Source: Helicostylum pulchrum
Lineage: Eukaryota > Mucoromycota > Mucoromycetes > Mucorales > Mucoraceae
Assembly (NCBI GenBank): GCA_025677825.1
Contig: JAIXMO010000054.1
Coordinates: 1-64,000 of the forward strand
DNA: 64,000 nt
Direction of reading: 5' to 3'
Shown: positions 36,783 to 50,354 of the stretch, in pieces
Position numbering within the stretch: the first letter of the stretch is position 1
How the letters are laid out: each line of letters opens with the position of its first letter
Notes under the pieces: generated by a model
Told to the model about the DNA's origin: nothing
Seen by the model: the letters and a program-made list of their open reading frames with translations, nothing else
The model's database searches: none
Made by a program: the position numbers and the translations under genes

Positions 36783-37276
36783 AGTTTATATAAAATGACT
36801 TACCATATTTTGAGCTTCTTTATCAGTAGGTCGATTATTTAAGTAGCCTTTTAAATCTTCAATAGCAGATTTAAAATTACCCTCTTTAACATAAATACGG
36901 GCACGTTGCATCAAGGCTTGATCAAAATCGGGTTTCAGGCTTAAAATCGTGGAAAAGTCTTGAGCAGCTGCATGATTACGACCGAGTGAAAGGTATGCTG
37001 TTGCTCTTTTAAAATATGTCAAATAATTATCAGGCTCGTCGCCTTAAAAAAACCCCCCATGAATAGGTTAATATACACGTACAATAGAAGACTTTTTTTT
37101 TTCATGTTCAACTTACGAATGGCAGCATCAAAACTGGTTAAAGCATTATTAAATTCGCCACTTGTCAAATATGCATTGCCTTCAGTCAAGTACTGTTGCG
37201 TGGATTTATCACAAAATACGGAATAAGGTAATAAGAAGGGAAGTATACAGGCTAAAATATATCGATTTTGTTTCAT
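35418..37276 (-). CDS. DNAJC3: ER-lumen TPR/J-domain co-chaperone, DNAJC3 (P58IPK) type
   Basis: Exons 37276-37117, 37042-36804, 36727-36534, 36465-35669 and 35599-35418 join in phase for 523 aa. A signal peptide opens the protein (MKQNRYILACILPFLLPYSV then FCD). A TPR array spans about residues 25-390, and a J domain starts at KKDYYKLLDVSPNAD (residue 403) with HPD at 433-435. The C-terminus is Gly/Phe-rich (GGGGQGFPGGGHSFKMQF) and lacks KDEL, as in other DNAJC3 proteins. The family recruits BiP to unfolded proteins in the ER lumen. It is divergently transcribed from TMEM18 across 194 bp that hold CCACGTGA, which contains an ACGTG core of the kind recognised by unfolded-protein-response bZIPs. 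Intron 2 contains a run of about 32 T (plus strand). Confidence 0.92.
36750..36780. repeat. Poly(T) run of about 30 nt inside a DNAJC3 intron
   Basis: An uninterrupted T run on the plus strand (A on the sense strand of the gene) between the donor at 36803 and the acceptor at 36728. Likely length-variable. Confidence 0.85.
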
Positions 37277-37470
37277 TGTAAAAAACTATAAAGAAGATAA
37301 AGAAAAGAATGGGGGTTCACTGACATTTTTAACTTTTTTATGTGGATAGTTTTTATTGGTTTAATTTGAAAGATAGCTTTAACGATAGAACCACGTGACA
37401 AGAGTACCTTCGAGAATCATCACGTATTTCTTTTCTTTTTCTTTTTTTAAAACCAAAACCGTTTTTCGCC
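37277..37470. promoter_or_regulatory. 194-bp bidirectional promoter, DNAJC3 (-) / TMEM18 (+)
   Basis: The two start codons are 194 bp apart, so core promoters must share this space. CCACGTGA at 37391-37398 lies near the middle. A pyrimidine-rich leader (TTTCTTTTCTTTTTCTTTTT, about 37430-37447) precedes the TMEM18 ATG. Regulation by a bHLH or UPR-type bZIP factor is inference. Confidence 0.5.
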
Positions 37471-38086
37471 ATGTCAAGTCAACCTAATGTTATGATTAAC
37501 ACGTTTGTGGATTCAATAAAAGAAAGTTTAAACGATGCCAACATGTTGGGGTTTGAGTCGTTTGCAGAACAAACGATTGAATTCTTTAGAGCGGTATGCC
37601 ATATACATGTAGTATGTGTACTTTGTTTTTTTGTAACTTAAAAAAATAATTATAGATTGATTGGACTCAGCCCTGGCTAATGACATTGATTGCATTTCAT
37701 ATTATCTGTCTTTTTATCACTATCGGCTTAAGAAATCAACACGATCGATTATCTGTTTATTTCTTTGTATTATGCAAGTTGTCACAACTAAAAAGAAAAA
37801 ACGTGTGCACTGACATTTCTTATTTTATTTAGTGGGATTTGCAGCATTAACACAACCCTTAAATTCATTTGCAATGAAAAACTGGGAAAAGTTTTCCACT
37901 GAATCTTATTTCGATGCATCCGGTATATTTGCTGTTTGTGTATACGCTTTGCCTTTGATCTGTAATGGGTGTCTTGCATTAGTGTTTATTTTAAAAGCTA
38001 CCGTGTCTTTATTGATACAAACAAAACGTGCTCAACTTAAAAGCAAAATGAGACAATCGTCAAAAAGTAAAAGCAAGCAAAATTAA
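37471..38086 (+). CDS. TMEM18: TMEM18 family membrane protein
   Basis: Exons 37471-37593, 37656-37773 and 37833-38086 join in phase for 164 aa. It shows the TMEM18 pattern: FAEQTIEFFRAIDWTQPWLM, then a membrane helix, then FAALTQPLNSF with NWEKFSTESYFDASGIFAVC, a last helix, and a Lys-rich tail (KMRQSSKSKSKQN). TMEM18 proteins sit in the nuclear envelope; the basic tail has been linked to chromatin contact. The second intron only works in frame as a GC-AG intron (donor GCAAGT at 37774, acceptor ending 37832); the nearby GT gives the wrong phase. Confidence 0.88.
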
Positions 38087-38139
38087 AAATAGAGTTTATC
38101 AACTAAAAAATAAAAGCATATATATCCTTACTGTAATTA

Positions 38140-38170
<31 letters not shown>

Positions 38171-38375
38171 GCTGCTGCTACTGCTGCTGCTACTATTACT
38201 ACTACTCGCAAGCAGTTTCTTGAGATACTGACAATGTTCAATACATCAGTCGCTTGATTTAAGGGTATGCTCGGTTTAACGAGAACAGTTTCTGTACCCC
38301 GCTTTAGCACTATTCTATATAAAGGTGTAGTCTGATTTCGCGAAACAGCTAAATAAAGCGGCTGAATTCGAAGCC
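38087..38375. other. Intergenic with (CTA/CTG)n microsatellite
   Basis: A triplet repeat at about 38141-38206 alternates CTA and CTG. The remaining sequence has no recognised gene. Confidence 0.6.
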
Positions 38376-38624
38376 ATGACAGATCTAATGCAAGCTATGT
38401 AATCCCAAATAGCAACCGACAATAGACAAATATTGCAAACCCAGGCAGATGACTTCAAAAACGTTCTTGCTGACTCGTTAATGAATATCGTATCAGCATT
38501 GAAGCCAGACCAATATCCTACACCCACCGCTTCAAGCACAATTACGGCTACTAATGCCAATACTAGTGATACTGCCAATAACATTAGTAAGGGCATATTA
38601 ACGGAATTATACAGTACAATATGA
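38376..38624 (+). pseudogene. Decayed short ORF of unknown family
   Basis: From ATG 38376 the frame reads MTDLMQAM, meets TAA at 38400-38402, then stays open to 38624 with SQIATDNRQILQTQADDFKN and LADSLMNIVSALKP. The helical, heptad-like composition and continuity across a single stop (CAA to TAA would explain it) suggest a once longer ORF, perhaps from a repeat family. No known domain. Confidence 0.35.
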
Positions 38625-38902
38625 AAAGAAGCAGCAAATATACTCGAAATAAGACGCCTTGAATTAGGTGCATCAATATATAAAAAAACATTAAAAATAA
38701 AAACACATTTTTACATCTTTGTAAAAGTTCTAAGTCTGTAGTTTTCACGCGTAAGAGATCAATTTAGTTTTGGGTGCAATATATAAAGGAACTAATTTAT
38801 ACCCAAGTCAATAAAAAGGGTCTTCGTCACTTGAAAACATAATCGTGTTGTCTTTACGACAAAAAAAAAATTAGGCTCAAACTTTTTCCTTAAAACTAGA
38901 CA

Positions 38903-39028
38903 ATGAAAAGCAAAATAACATACGGTCAATATAACCTGTATTTTTGTTGTGCAGGAGTTCTGATTTTGCCCTTCGGTTTATACTGTATCACTTACGAAGC
39001 CTACGATAAAACTATCCCACGCTTTTAA
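38903..39028 (+). CDS. 41-residue single-pass membrane micro-protein (candidate)
   Basis: ATG 38903-38905 to TAA 39026-39028 encodes 41 residues: a short polar N-terminus (MKSKITYGQYN), one hydrophobic helix (LYFCCAGVLILPFGLYCITY) and a short tail ending PRF. The layout (tiny, one helix, aromatic borders) is that of accessory subunits of mitochondrial or ER membrane complexes. I cannot assign a family. It lies 200 bp upstream of the kinesin-13 start on the same strand and could alternatively be an upstream exon or non-coding. Confidence 0.4.
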   Translation: MKSKITYGQYNLYFCCAGVLILPFGLYCITYEAYDKTIPRF

Positions 39029-39228
39029 TAACTTCATAGGATGTTGTTTTTATGCGTCGCGTCCTTACATCTATCGCGAGACTTGTGAGACTTGGACAGG
39101 TAAAAATTGCGGTGTTGAAAACGCGTATGACCACTGGAAAGTGACTTGAAATAAAAACGAGACGCTTCCACCTTTTTTTATAATTGAACTTTCCTTTTTC
39201 CTTACGCATACATATTTTTTTTAGAATT

Positions 39229-42200
<2,972 letters not shown>

Positions 42201-42222
42201 ATCTTTTATTTTAAGTAATAAA

Positions 42223-43946
42223 TTATCTTTTTTTACTATCGGGAAATTCCACATGTTTTATAATTAATCCTTCAGAGGTTGAATTGGTGGAACAACTAGA
42301 GCTAAAACTAGATCCATCTTGTGTTAAGCAGTGCCCGGCTGGAATAGATGTCTCGGTCGATGTTAATGATTCTCTTCTGATTCGTGATTGTAATGTTTCG
42401 AGGCATACTCTTAAATCAAGTGTATACTGATTAAGTGACCTCTCTTCGTTACCTCCAAATACAAAACCAACCACAAAGAACACAAATGCAGAAATGGAAA
42501 ATACAATCATTAAAAATCCACAGATAATGCTTGACAATAGTATAGCATTTGCATTGTCCTTGTACATCACTGGCAATACAATTTGAGTAACATAAAGACC
42601 AAACATGGCAATTAATGATAAACTAGATTTAACAAGATTTTTGTTAGCAGTTGTTTTAGCAAGTGCTTGATCAAGTGCAAGTATTTCAATTGCAGTATCC
42701 AAAGTAGAAGGTAATAATTTTGTAAAATCAGGTCTAGCCAATTGACTAGGTACAGGTGCAAAATTACCAATAGCTCTATTCGAACGACCATTAATTGTAA
42801 ACAGGGAATGTACACCGAAATGATCAGAGTAATTCCATTGCGTTCCAGGAATATACTCTTCCAATACTACGGTAGATTGTTGACATGTAATTTCAGGTGT
42901 ACGACGGTAAAATATATAATCCAATCGGTCTCCAATATTTTTGGAGTGCGCTTCTTGCTTTAACAGATGTTGTGTCCATGTATCTAAAGGAGAATCACAT
43001 GTAATACCGAATAGTTGAATACAGTCTGAAGCACTTAATTGATTTCTCTCTAAACGACTAAGACTATCCGCCATTGAATCTTGATGCATTTCTAACCATG
43101 AGTCTGTTACAAACGAATGATCTTTAATTATTTGATAGCAGTTACTGGTAGGAATACTATTAAAGTCTCCTGCCTAAAATATACGTGCATATGAGCTTAT
43201 TATTTTTAATCACATTTTCTAAAAAAAAGAAAAAATTACCAAAATAACATGTCTGCCCTGAGCAGCGGACTCTCTTACGCTATTTGCGATTTGCCAACAT
43301 TCAGTGATACGTTGGGCTTCGTACTCGTCCTTATCATCGTAGCAAGCATGTAACTAATTTAGGTAATGAATACCATGTTTTTATAATATATATGATCAGA
43401 TATACTTGCATGCGTTGTATAAACATCCACCAATCCAATTTCTGGGTGATCGACGCAGACAGACCCACACCCTTTTCCTACATAAAAGTCGCCTTGCAAA
43501 ATTTTAAGTGGTCTTCCTGCCAATGTAAACTTCAAATAAGTGGATGATAGTATAGGAAAACGTGATAAGATAGCTAATCCACTTCCCAATGTACCACTTT
43601 TTTTTTTTATTCGGACCAAAATGTTAGTTTTTATTATATTAATTGTTTTATTTTTTTGACTTTACCTACTAAAGTATTTGGTAAATGGTAATTTGGTAGC
43701 CACTTTAGCTTTCATGTACTCGAAATCGTCCCGCATCCAAATTTCTTGTAAAGCAACAATGTCATAGTCTTCTAGGCTAATGCGATCGGCAATGGCATGT
43801 AACCGAAATCTACGTTCCTTGGAAACAATATTAAGTCCCCTAATGAAGTTGTTAATGAACTATATTAACTTATTTGACAAGAAAAAAAACTTTTACCAGC
43901 AGTTTAACGACAATACAGATAAAGTCTCTTGTTTAATATTGCTCAT
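42223..43946 (-). CDS. Neutral sphingomyelinase (SMPD2/Isc1 type)
   Basis: Exons 43946-43897, 43839-43666, 43596-43410, 43353-43240 and 43173-42223 join in phase for 491 aa. It has the Mg-dependent endonuclease/exonuclease/phosphatase fold of neutral sphingomyelinases: LNCWGL, VALQEIW with the metal-binding Glu, FSSGTLGSGLAILSRFPI, VDVYTTHLHA, ILAGDFNSIP (residues 177-183) and the catalytic SDHFGVH (SDH at 291-293). Two C-terminal transmembrane helices follow (SLIAMFGLYVTQIVLPVMY; IICGFLMIVFSISAFVFFVV), as in Isc1/SMPD2. It hydrolyses sphingomyelin or inositol phosphosphingolipids to ceramide at internal membranes. The third intron appears to be GC-AG (donor GCAAGT, 43409-43404), because H|LHA continuity fits only there. 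Confidence 0.92.
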
Positions 43947-45785
43947 CATAATAACAATTATATGAATGTGTATAAAAGAGAGAGAAAAAAAATATTCTAC
44001 ATATTTTACAAACAAGGAATTTATTACCCTTTTTTTGTGCTCCCATTAATGTGCTACAATGAATCATTCTCTCATGTGAATAATGCAGCTTTGGTGCCTC
44101 GGGTTCTTTAAACTTAATAGTAATAGGGATTTATTATTCAAATTCAAAGAAGATGTCGAAAGAATTGCATTTAAGGCTCAAAGGGAAACGAAGCGTTACA
44201 AGAAAGAAAACCTGCTCGAGCAGTCAGAATGACGAAAGAAACTTTTGAAAAATTAGTAAATGATTCGAAACTCCAAACCAATGTCAAACTTCAAATAATA
44301 CTTACTGTAACGCAAATTCTGCTGGTAGGATTGCCACATAATCGACCACATACTTCACCTCTCCCAGAAACGAAGCAAGTCGCTCGGTTTTACCGTTTAC
44401 ATTTTAAAATAGGGTTGATGTTCCCCTCAAATAGAATTCTCTACGTTATTAGGTAACTATATTTTATTTATTACTTTGAAGCCTTAATTACCCAACATCA
44501 GCAGCAGAAATAGCAACAACACCAACAACAACACCAACAACAACAACACATCTAAAAATACAATTGAACTTATTGTATAACTGCTTATCAAAGCAAGAGA
44601 TAACAAATTTTCTCCTCCTCCAGATAAACCAATATAAATTTTTTTATGGCAGATTGTAACTACGCTATACGTACAGTGAGCTACTGTCTATTAAATACTT
44701 ACTTTTTTAATATATAATAGGTGCAAAGAGAATATAATCCTCATAGATGAAGCATTAAAAGCCACAAATTATATAAAAAAGAAACATCCTTGAAGTTGTT
44801 TGGTAATAACATTTTTGAAACAGATGATCTACTTTACAAAGAAGTAGAAATTATAAAAAGTTTTATAGAAGTTTTAACATTAATGTATTGTCGATACCAC
44901 GGTATATATTAAACTATTATAGAAAAAAAAACTTCATTCTGAGGACTGTCGCTTGAAATCTTTTCTGAAATTGTTGTATGTATTTTATGAGAAGTTATTT
45001 ATTTAATGATGTGCTTGTATATGAGTCCCGGAAAATTTTTAGTTCTACAGGGAAAACCTGACAAATACGCGTATAATGTTCGTTCGTAACGAGTTCTTTA
45101 ATAATAGCAATGTAGGCTTTGACAATAGCAATGCATATGTAAAGCAACCATACATGCCTTGACAATATGTATGGTGAGCAAAAGCGAAATTTTGTTTTAT
45201 TTTTTGGAACTTAAAACCTTTTAACGGTTTGAGTAAACCTGTCTATCATATGTTTCGATAATAAATGACCTTATCAATCATCGGCTCACAGAGGAATAGA
45301 TTTGTATCGTACATCATGCTATAGTTATACTATATTTAATAAGGTAATTTATATGATGTTAACTTAAAGCAATTTTATTAATCTTGTGGTAAATATGGGT
45401 AGTTAAATAGAAAGAGTATAATAAAATAATAAAGAGTCAGAGGAAGTGCTGTGAGACTGGATATAAATTGTTTATTGAATAAAAACTCACTCGTATCGCC
45501 TGTTTTTTTTAGATATAAAAAAATGAAACTATTTTTCCTTTTGGTAAGTAATTATAAAGCCTAATCTATTTTTTTTTTTTTTCTGCTATTGTCAGGCTCT
45601 GAAGATACTATGGCTGTAAGTGATAGTAATATCGCGTGATCTTTGGATCTTTAAATAATAATTATAATTTGTTATGCTAATGTGGTAAATAAATAACCTT
45701 TTACTCACACACTATAATATAAAAGTGTTCTATAAAGTATTATATATAAAATTAAACAGAACATATATAATATCTAGTATTACAA
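43947..45785. other. Repeat-rich intergenic; possible relic of a transposase N-terminus
   Basis: Around 44199-44400 (+) a frame reads RAVRMTKETFEKLVNDSKLQ and then KQVARFYRLHFKIG, similar in style to the N-terminal RM-x-TF-x-L motif of Harbinger-type transposases, with no DDE part recognised. A CAACAC/CAA microsatellite lies at about 44513-44551. At 45523 a 7-codon exon (MKLFFLL) is followed by a good GTAAGT-CAG intron, but the frame stops after ALKILWL. No intact gene. Confidence 0.4.
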
Positions 45786-47859
45786 CAAACGACAGGGTTG
45801 ACACTATTCGGGACCAAATCATTGCATTGTAGGAGGGAACAAAAAAGAGAGACAATTTTTTTAAAAGGCCAGGGAAAGGAAAATTCCTACAGACATCATT
45901 TTTTGTTTTTCGCTTATTCGTAAAAAACTATGAGGTAAAACGGTCTATGGTTCATTGCTTCTGGTTACGTATAATATACCAACTTGTAGAAAAGAACGGT
46001 CTTACATCCTGTTTAGTGTGACCCAAGATTTCAATTGAATGGGGAGGTTTTTTTTTGAACTTACACGAAAAAAAAGTTGCTACATCTTATTTTAACGAGC
46101 CAAAAATGACGTTTCAACAAGTTGTAGGCATACATGTATAAACAACTAACCTATTTTATCATCTTTTTTTTTTCTAGGACAGGCCATTTTTCTTTCTCTT
46201 TTTCTCTTTACTATGTTTACGAGCAAGTGTTTTTATATATATATGCAACTTTTAAACGGGTGTATATTTTATACTATTTTATTATCCTACTTTTTTTCTA
46301 AGCAAAAAATATAAAAAGGTTCGAGACTCGCTAAATGTATTGGACTTGATTGATTTGGTTTTTTGTTTCTGACCGGTGGCAGTACAATATCATCGTCATC
46401 ACTGTCGTTGTACTTAAATTGCTATTACAGTAGCGGCTCTCTTTAAGGGCGGCCAAAATCTGGAAGAAATCCACCCTTAAATTGAACATGCCCTTAAACT
46501 ATATATAACAGAAGGTATAAGGCACAACAGCGAGCTTCATATCAAACATTTCGTCAGAATGAAGCAAATGCTAGAAGAAAGAATAGAAGAAAACAAGTCC
46601 AAGAAGACAATAATTCTGTAAGCATAGCTATAATTGACTTATCCGGTGAAATCTACTGCAGTATATATATTACTCCAAGTTGTTCTAAAGCTCTGATCCT
46701 CGATGCATTAAATTTTGTAGTTGAAAGGAGTTATATATATATCTTTCACCAGTTTTCATGAGCCATTTATTGTTAGGTTCAATTGCTCATAAAATGCTTT
46801 TCAACGCATTAGAGCAACTATACGATAAAAATCTCTATAGATATTTGAACAGTTCATATGCTTTATTTATCACTTAGTAGTAGAGAGCGTATGTAGATAT
46901 TAAGGCCTTACACGTTTTTCAGTGATGTTTAAAATGTCAACGGAACCCGCGACTCATCAAAGTATATATCGTCTAGTTTGTTTGATTTTTTTATCTCTTT
47001 TATACTTTTACTATGACTATGAAAAGACGTACGCGTGTACAGCGAACCCAAAAACAACAACAGCGACCTCAACCACCCTCTCTAAAAGAATCGAGTAGAC
47101 GACAACGTTTATCCTACGATAAACATAAAGAACGGGTCGGGGCCTAAAGGTCATTGAGACATATTTTGCTGAGTACCAGAGCTTTAAATAGTAATACCAA
47201 CATTTTGAAAAAGAGTACATTGCGCGTATAAATTCTTTACAAAAATTCTTTACAAAAATACTATAACGTTCTTTAGTGTTTTATCTAATCTATTTATAAA
47301 ACCGTGTAGTCTAATAGGCCCTGTATCTCGCTCAGAACCGTACTCTTACTAACGATATTCGTTTATCTCACCTTGTCAACTTTACACAATACTCTAAAAA
47401 TCATTTCGAAAGCTGCTTAAAAAAGTCCCTATTTAAATAAAATGTTCCATAAATACCATCTTACAAAAAGGTAACACTGTGGGTAACAACATCTTAAACA
47501 GTCAACAAATTCTGACCGTTGCCAGTGCTAATATTAAAAAAAGATTGATTTCCCTGCTTAAAACGCATTTTTAAACTAATAACGAAAGAAAATATATTTT
47601 TACTGATGTTACTGATATTACTGATATTACCGATGTTACCGATGTTACTGGCTGCGATTTCATTAAATTGACTGCCCCAACTCAAATACATATCTAGACA
47701 ATAAATCAGTTAGTTCTATAATAACAATTTTATCATCCCCATACAACCGTATCTATCATATTAACATAACTAACAATATGTTGAATTGAATTTGTTATGA
47801 TCACCTTAGTCTGCACAATAGGATAAATCATGGCATTATTTAAATTCAAATTGTGCAAA
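45786..47859. other. Intergenic with repeat fragments
   Basis: 45786-45802 (CAAACGACAGGGTTGAC) resembles the end of the inverted-repeat element at 1932-1953. 46457-46505 repeats 896-945. A 43-codon basic ORF at about 47013-47146 (MTMKRRTRVQRTQKQQQRPQ then PPSLKES) is of unknown value. A 9-bp tandem repeat is at 47601-47645. No intact gene seen. Confidence 0.45.
47601..47645. repeat. 9-bp tandem repeat, five units
   Basis: TACTGATGT, TACTGATAT, TACTGATAT, TACCGATGT, TACCGATGT in succession. On the minus strand it would encode NI(S/G) triplets, but no gene is apparent. Confidence 0.7.
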
Positions 47860-48534
47860 TAGGTACGCTCAACCTGCCCCTAATGTTGTATACAGGCTCT
47901 GGTTCAGGCTGTTACTACATATAATGTCTTGTAATAAACAATGAAGGGTGCTCGGCTAAATGTATTTTTATTATTATTAATCCGTTTATAAGAAAGAACA
48001 TTCTAGCAGACATTAATTAAGACATTCAATCATCGATACATATTATTACATAATTATCTATCTGACATCTTGTCCAATAAAACAAGTATTGATTATAGAA
48101 GATCACATAAAAGGATTAAACATTCAGATGCTCTAATAATTGACTCTTATTGTTAAGTACCGACTTATTCAATTGATTACCCGGTTTCTCTGTTAGAAAA
48201 CTATAAAGTGCCCATGTTTTCTACTGTTAATAGAATAGAATATTATTTTTGTATAATCAGCAACATAGTCTGATCAATTATTCTGGTTTTTTCTTTTTTA
48301 TCTTTTATTTTATTTTTAGTATATTAAGCATTGACTGTGCTTGATATCACACCTAGATTAATTTGATTCTTATTTTAGGTGCGAGATTGAAAGTTACACA
48401 TTGATATTTAAGACTTCAAATATAAATCTATGACCAAAAGCTCATAGATTCAGTTTCCCAATTTGGATGCAAATTAGTTTTATTCAAAATTAAGCAGAAC
48501 TAAAAGTAATCCAGGACCAGGTTGAGCGCACCTA
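47860..48534. mobile_element. MITE-like element with TA-flanked 17-bp inverted termini
   Basis: Left end TAGGTACGCTCAACCTG at 47860-47876; right end at 48518-48534 reads TAGGTGCGCTCAACCTG in reverse complement, 16 of 17 identical. Both termini abut TA, the target duplicated by Tc1/mariner-type transposases. The ~640 bp interior has no usable ORF, so this is either a non-autonomous element or a gutted one. Confidence 0.6.
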
Positions 48535-48761
48535 ATGTAGTTATTGTGCTAGGAGAGCAGTGATGGTCGTTGTGTGCATTACCTTCTCAAAATAGATAAC
48601 CGCCTTATCTGGTATAAGTGACCTTACTCTCAATTTTTTATAATATTTCTGAGATACACAAGTAACACAACAAAAAGAAGGATGTCTCTATGATCAGGAT
48701 TGAGTATTTACTATTTATTATATATATATATAAAAGGGTATTGATATAAAACAGAAAATAA

Positions 48762-50203
48762 TCATTCTTCTGTCTTTTGAATTGCTTTAAAGTAAACGGC
48801 CTTTAAACTACCTCCATTTCCATATTCTTGAAAAAAATCTTTTCGTCCTGCTTCCCAGCATTTACTCCAATTCATTCTACCAACATGACTTTTTTTGAAA
48901 TTTTCCACAAACGTTACCACTGAAGATACATATGGCTTTTGGGTACCGTGGGATAAATTCATTGTGTCAGTAGGCTCTTCCATTGGCGTTAGGCTTTTAT
49001 CAGAAGTTGACGACTCACACAACTGATCATATTTACGCTTTAGGTTCTCACTATAAATACGTCCTGCTTCAGAATATCTATAGGCACGTTCAGGATTGCT
49101 AGCAATGTTTTTTGATATTTTCGCAAACTGATCGTGCGTTGCTTTGCAAATAGTACTTAATGCTGTAATTCCTTCTGCTGTATCAACATTGGTACCATTA
49201 TCCATAACATCCTTTGCAATTGAATACAATTTTAAAATGGTTAGATCGTCCCAGCGATCAATCCCAATAATACTTTGCTGGCCAGAGAAAAGAAAGTGCC
49301 CAAAGGCAACAATAGGATTCATATTCCCATCAACATCATCCACATATCGGTCAATACAGTCTTTGTTACTAAATAACAAAATTCGGCGAAATGGTTGGAA
49401 GGGGTTTCTAAATAAAAAGGCTTGTCAGATTTTGGTGTAAATTGGCTTTCCAACGCTTTAGATTCAATTTTGTTGATACAAAATATGAGTAATACGGGAA
49501 GGATATGGAAGCGGTTAAATACATTGAGACAATTCTGAACAGCACGGGCCATAAAAGCATTGGTAACTGTATGTTGAAACTCAATAATTATTCGAGGTAA
49601 AGAGGGAGAATTAGATGACTGAGGGACGTAAAGCACATCACATTCAGTACCATCGGTGAAAGCAGTGTTTGTGCTGGTATAGGTTCCTTCTTTCACATTC
49701 AATAATTCAGTTGTTATCATATCTACTGTTGACTGGTTTCTGGTTATTAACTTGCTAATACGATCGGTTCCAGGCTGGTGCGAACGTGGTAATTTGAAAA
49801 GAGCAAGCTCATCAGGTACTAAAGCGCATCTACTTTTAAATCTTCAACTTTTTTAAGGATTGATATCTCGATTCTATATAAGGAAATAAGTCTAAATATG
49901 AGAGAGGTTATTAACTAAGTATTATCTGGTTTTTTTTTCATTCTGGCGTAAATGACTTACCCATTGTATAAGCTTATTTCTAATGCATTCGATAGACAAA
50001 GGATTGGTAATGGCCCCGCTATCATCAACTTCAACATTCAACGTATGGTTTTCAATAGCTGCAGGAAGGATCACAGTTCGAAGTTCGTTCTGTAAAGTAG
50101 GAATGTTTCTTTGGAACTTTGGTATTGATCGAAACCATTCAAGCGCTTTTTCCTTGATATCGTTGTATGGCGAGGTACTTGGACCGTTCATAACCAATTC
50201 CAT
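48762..50203 (-). pseudogene. PD-(D/E)XK nuclease-like protein, frameshifted
   Basis: Exon 1 runs 50203-49961 (MELVMNGPSTSPYNDIKEKA ... ECIRNKLIQW) with a GTAAGT donor. The body reads CALVPDELALFKLPRSHQPG, then STVDMITTELLNVKEG, then GTECDVLYVP and PRIIIEFQHTV, i.e. an Asp followed 19 residues later by E-x-Q, the PD-(D/E)XK variant seen in Rpn-type nucleases. About 49367-49380 the frame slips by one base: NHFAEFCYL continues as FSNKDCIDRYVDDVDG in another frame to the stop at 48762. The junction after exon 1 also does not close in phase with the acceptors I can see. Family resemblance is moderate; the break is direct. It sits head-to-head with a Harbinger-like transposase, starts 151 bp apart. 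Confidence 0.6.
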
Positions 50204-50354
50204 CTGATTGTTTTATGCTTAAAAGGGTTTGCGGTCGTGTTTTATCAAAAAGAAAAAAAAAAGATAAAAGAGGGGGAAATCGAGGTTGAAATCCCCACTC
50301 TTAGAGAAAATCCTTTTTTAATATCGGCTAAACGTTTGAGTGAAAAGTCGTGCG

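Noticed and set aside
38141..38206. Triplet array as a CRISPR-like repeat
   Set aside because: Units are 3 bp (CTA/CTG) without spacers; a microsatellite.
42742..42963. 73-codon plus-strand frame
   Set aside because: Antisense to sphingomyelinase exon 5; no independent support.
46318..46335. GGTTCGAGACTCG resembling a tRNA T-arm
   Set aside because: No acceptor stem, anticodon arm or CCA-proximal complement could be found around it.
47494..47691. 65-codon minus-strand frame with NISNIG repeats
   Set aside because: Produced by the 9-bp tandem repeat; no conserved flanking protein.
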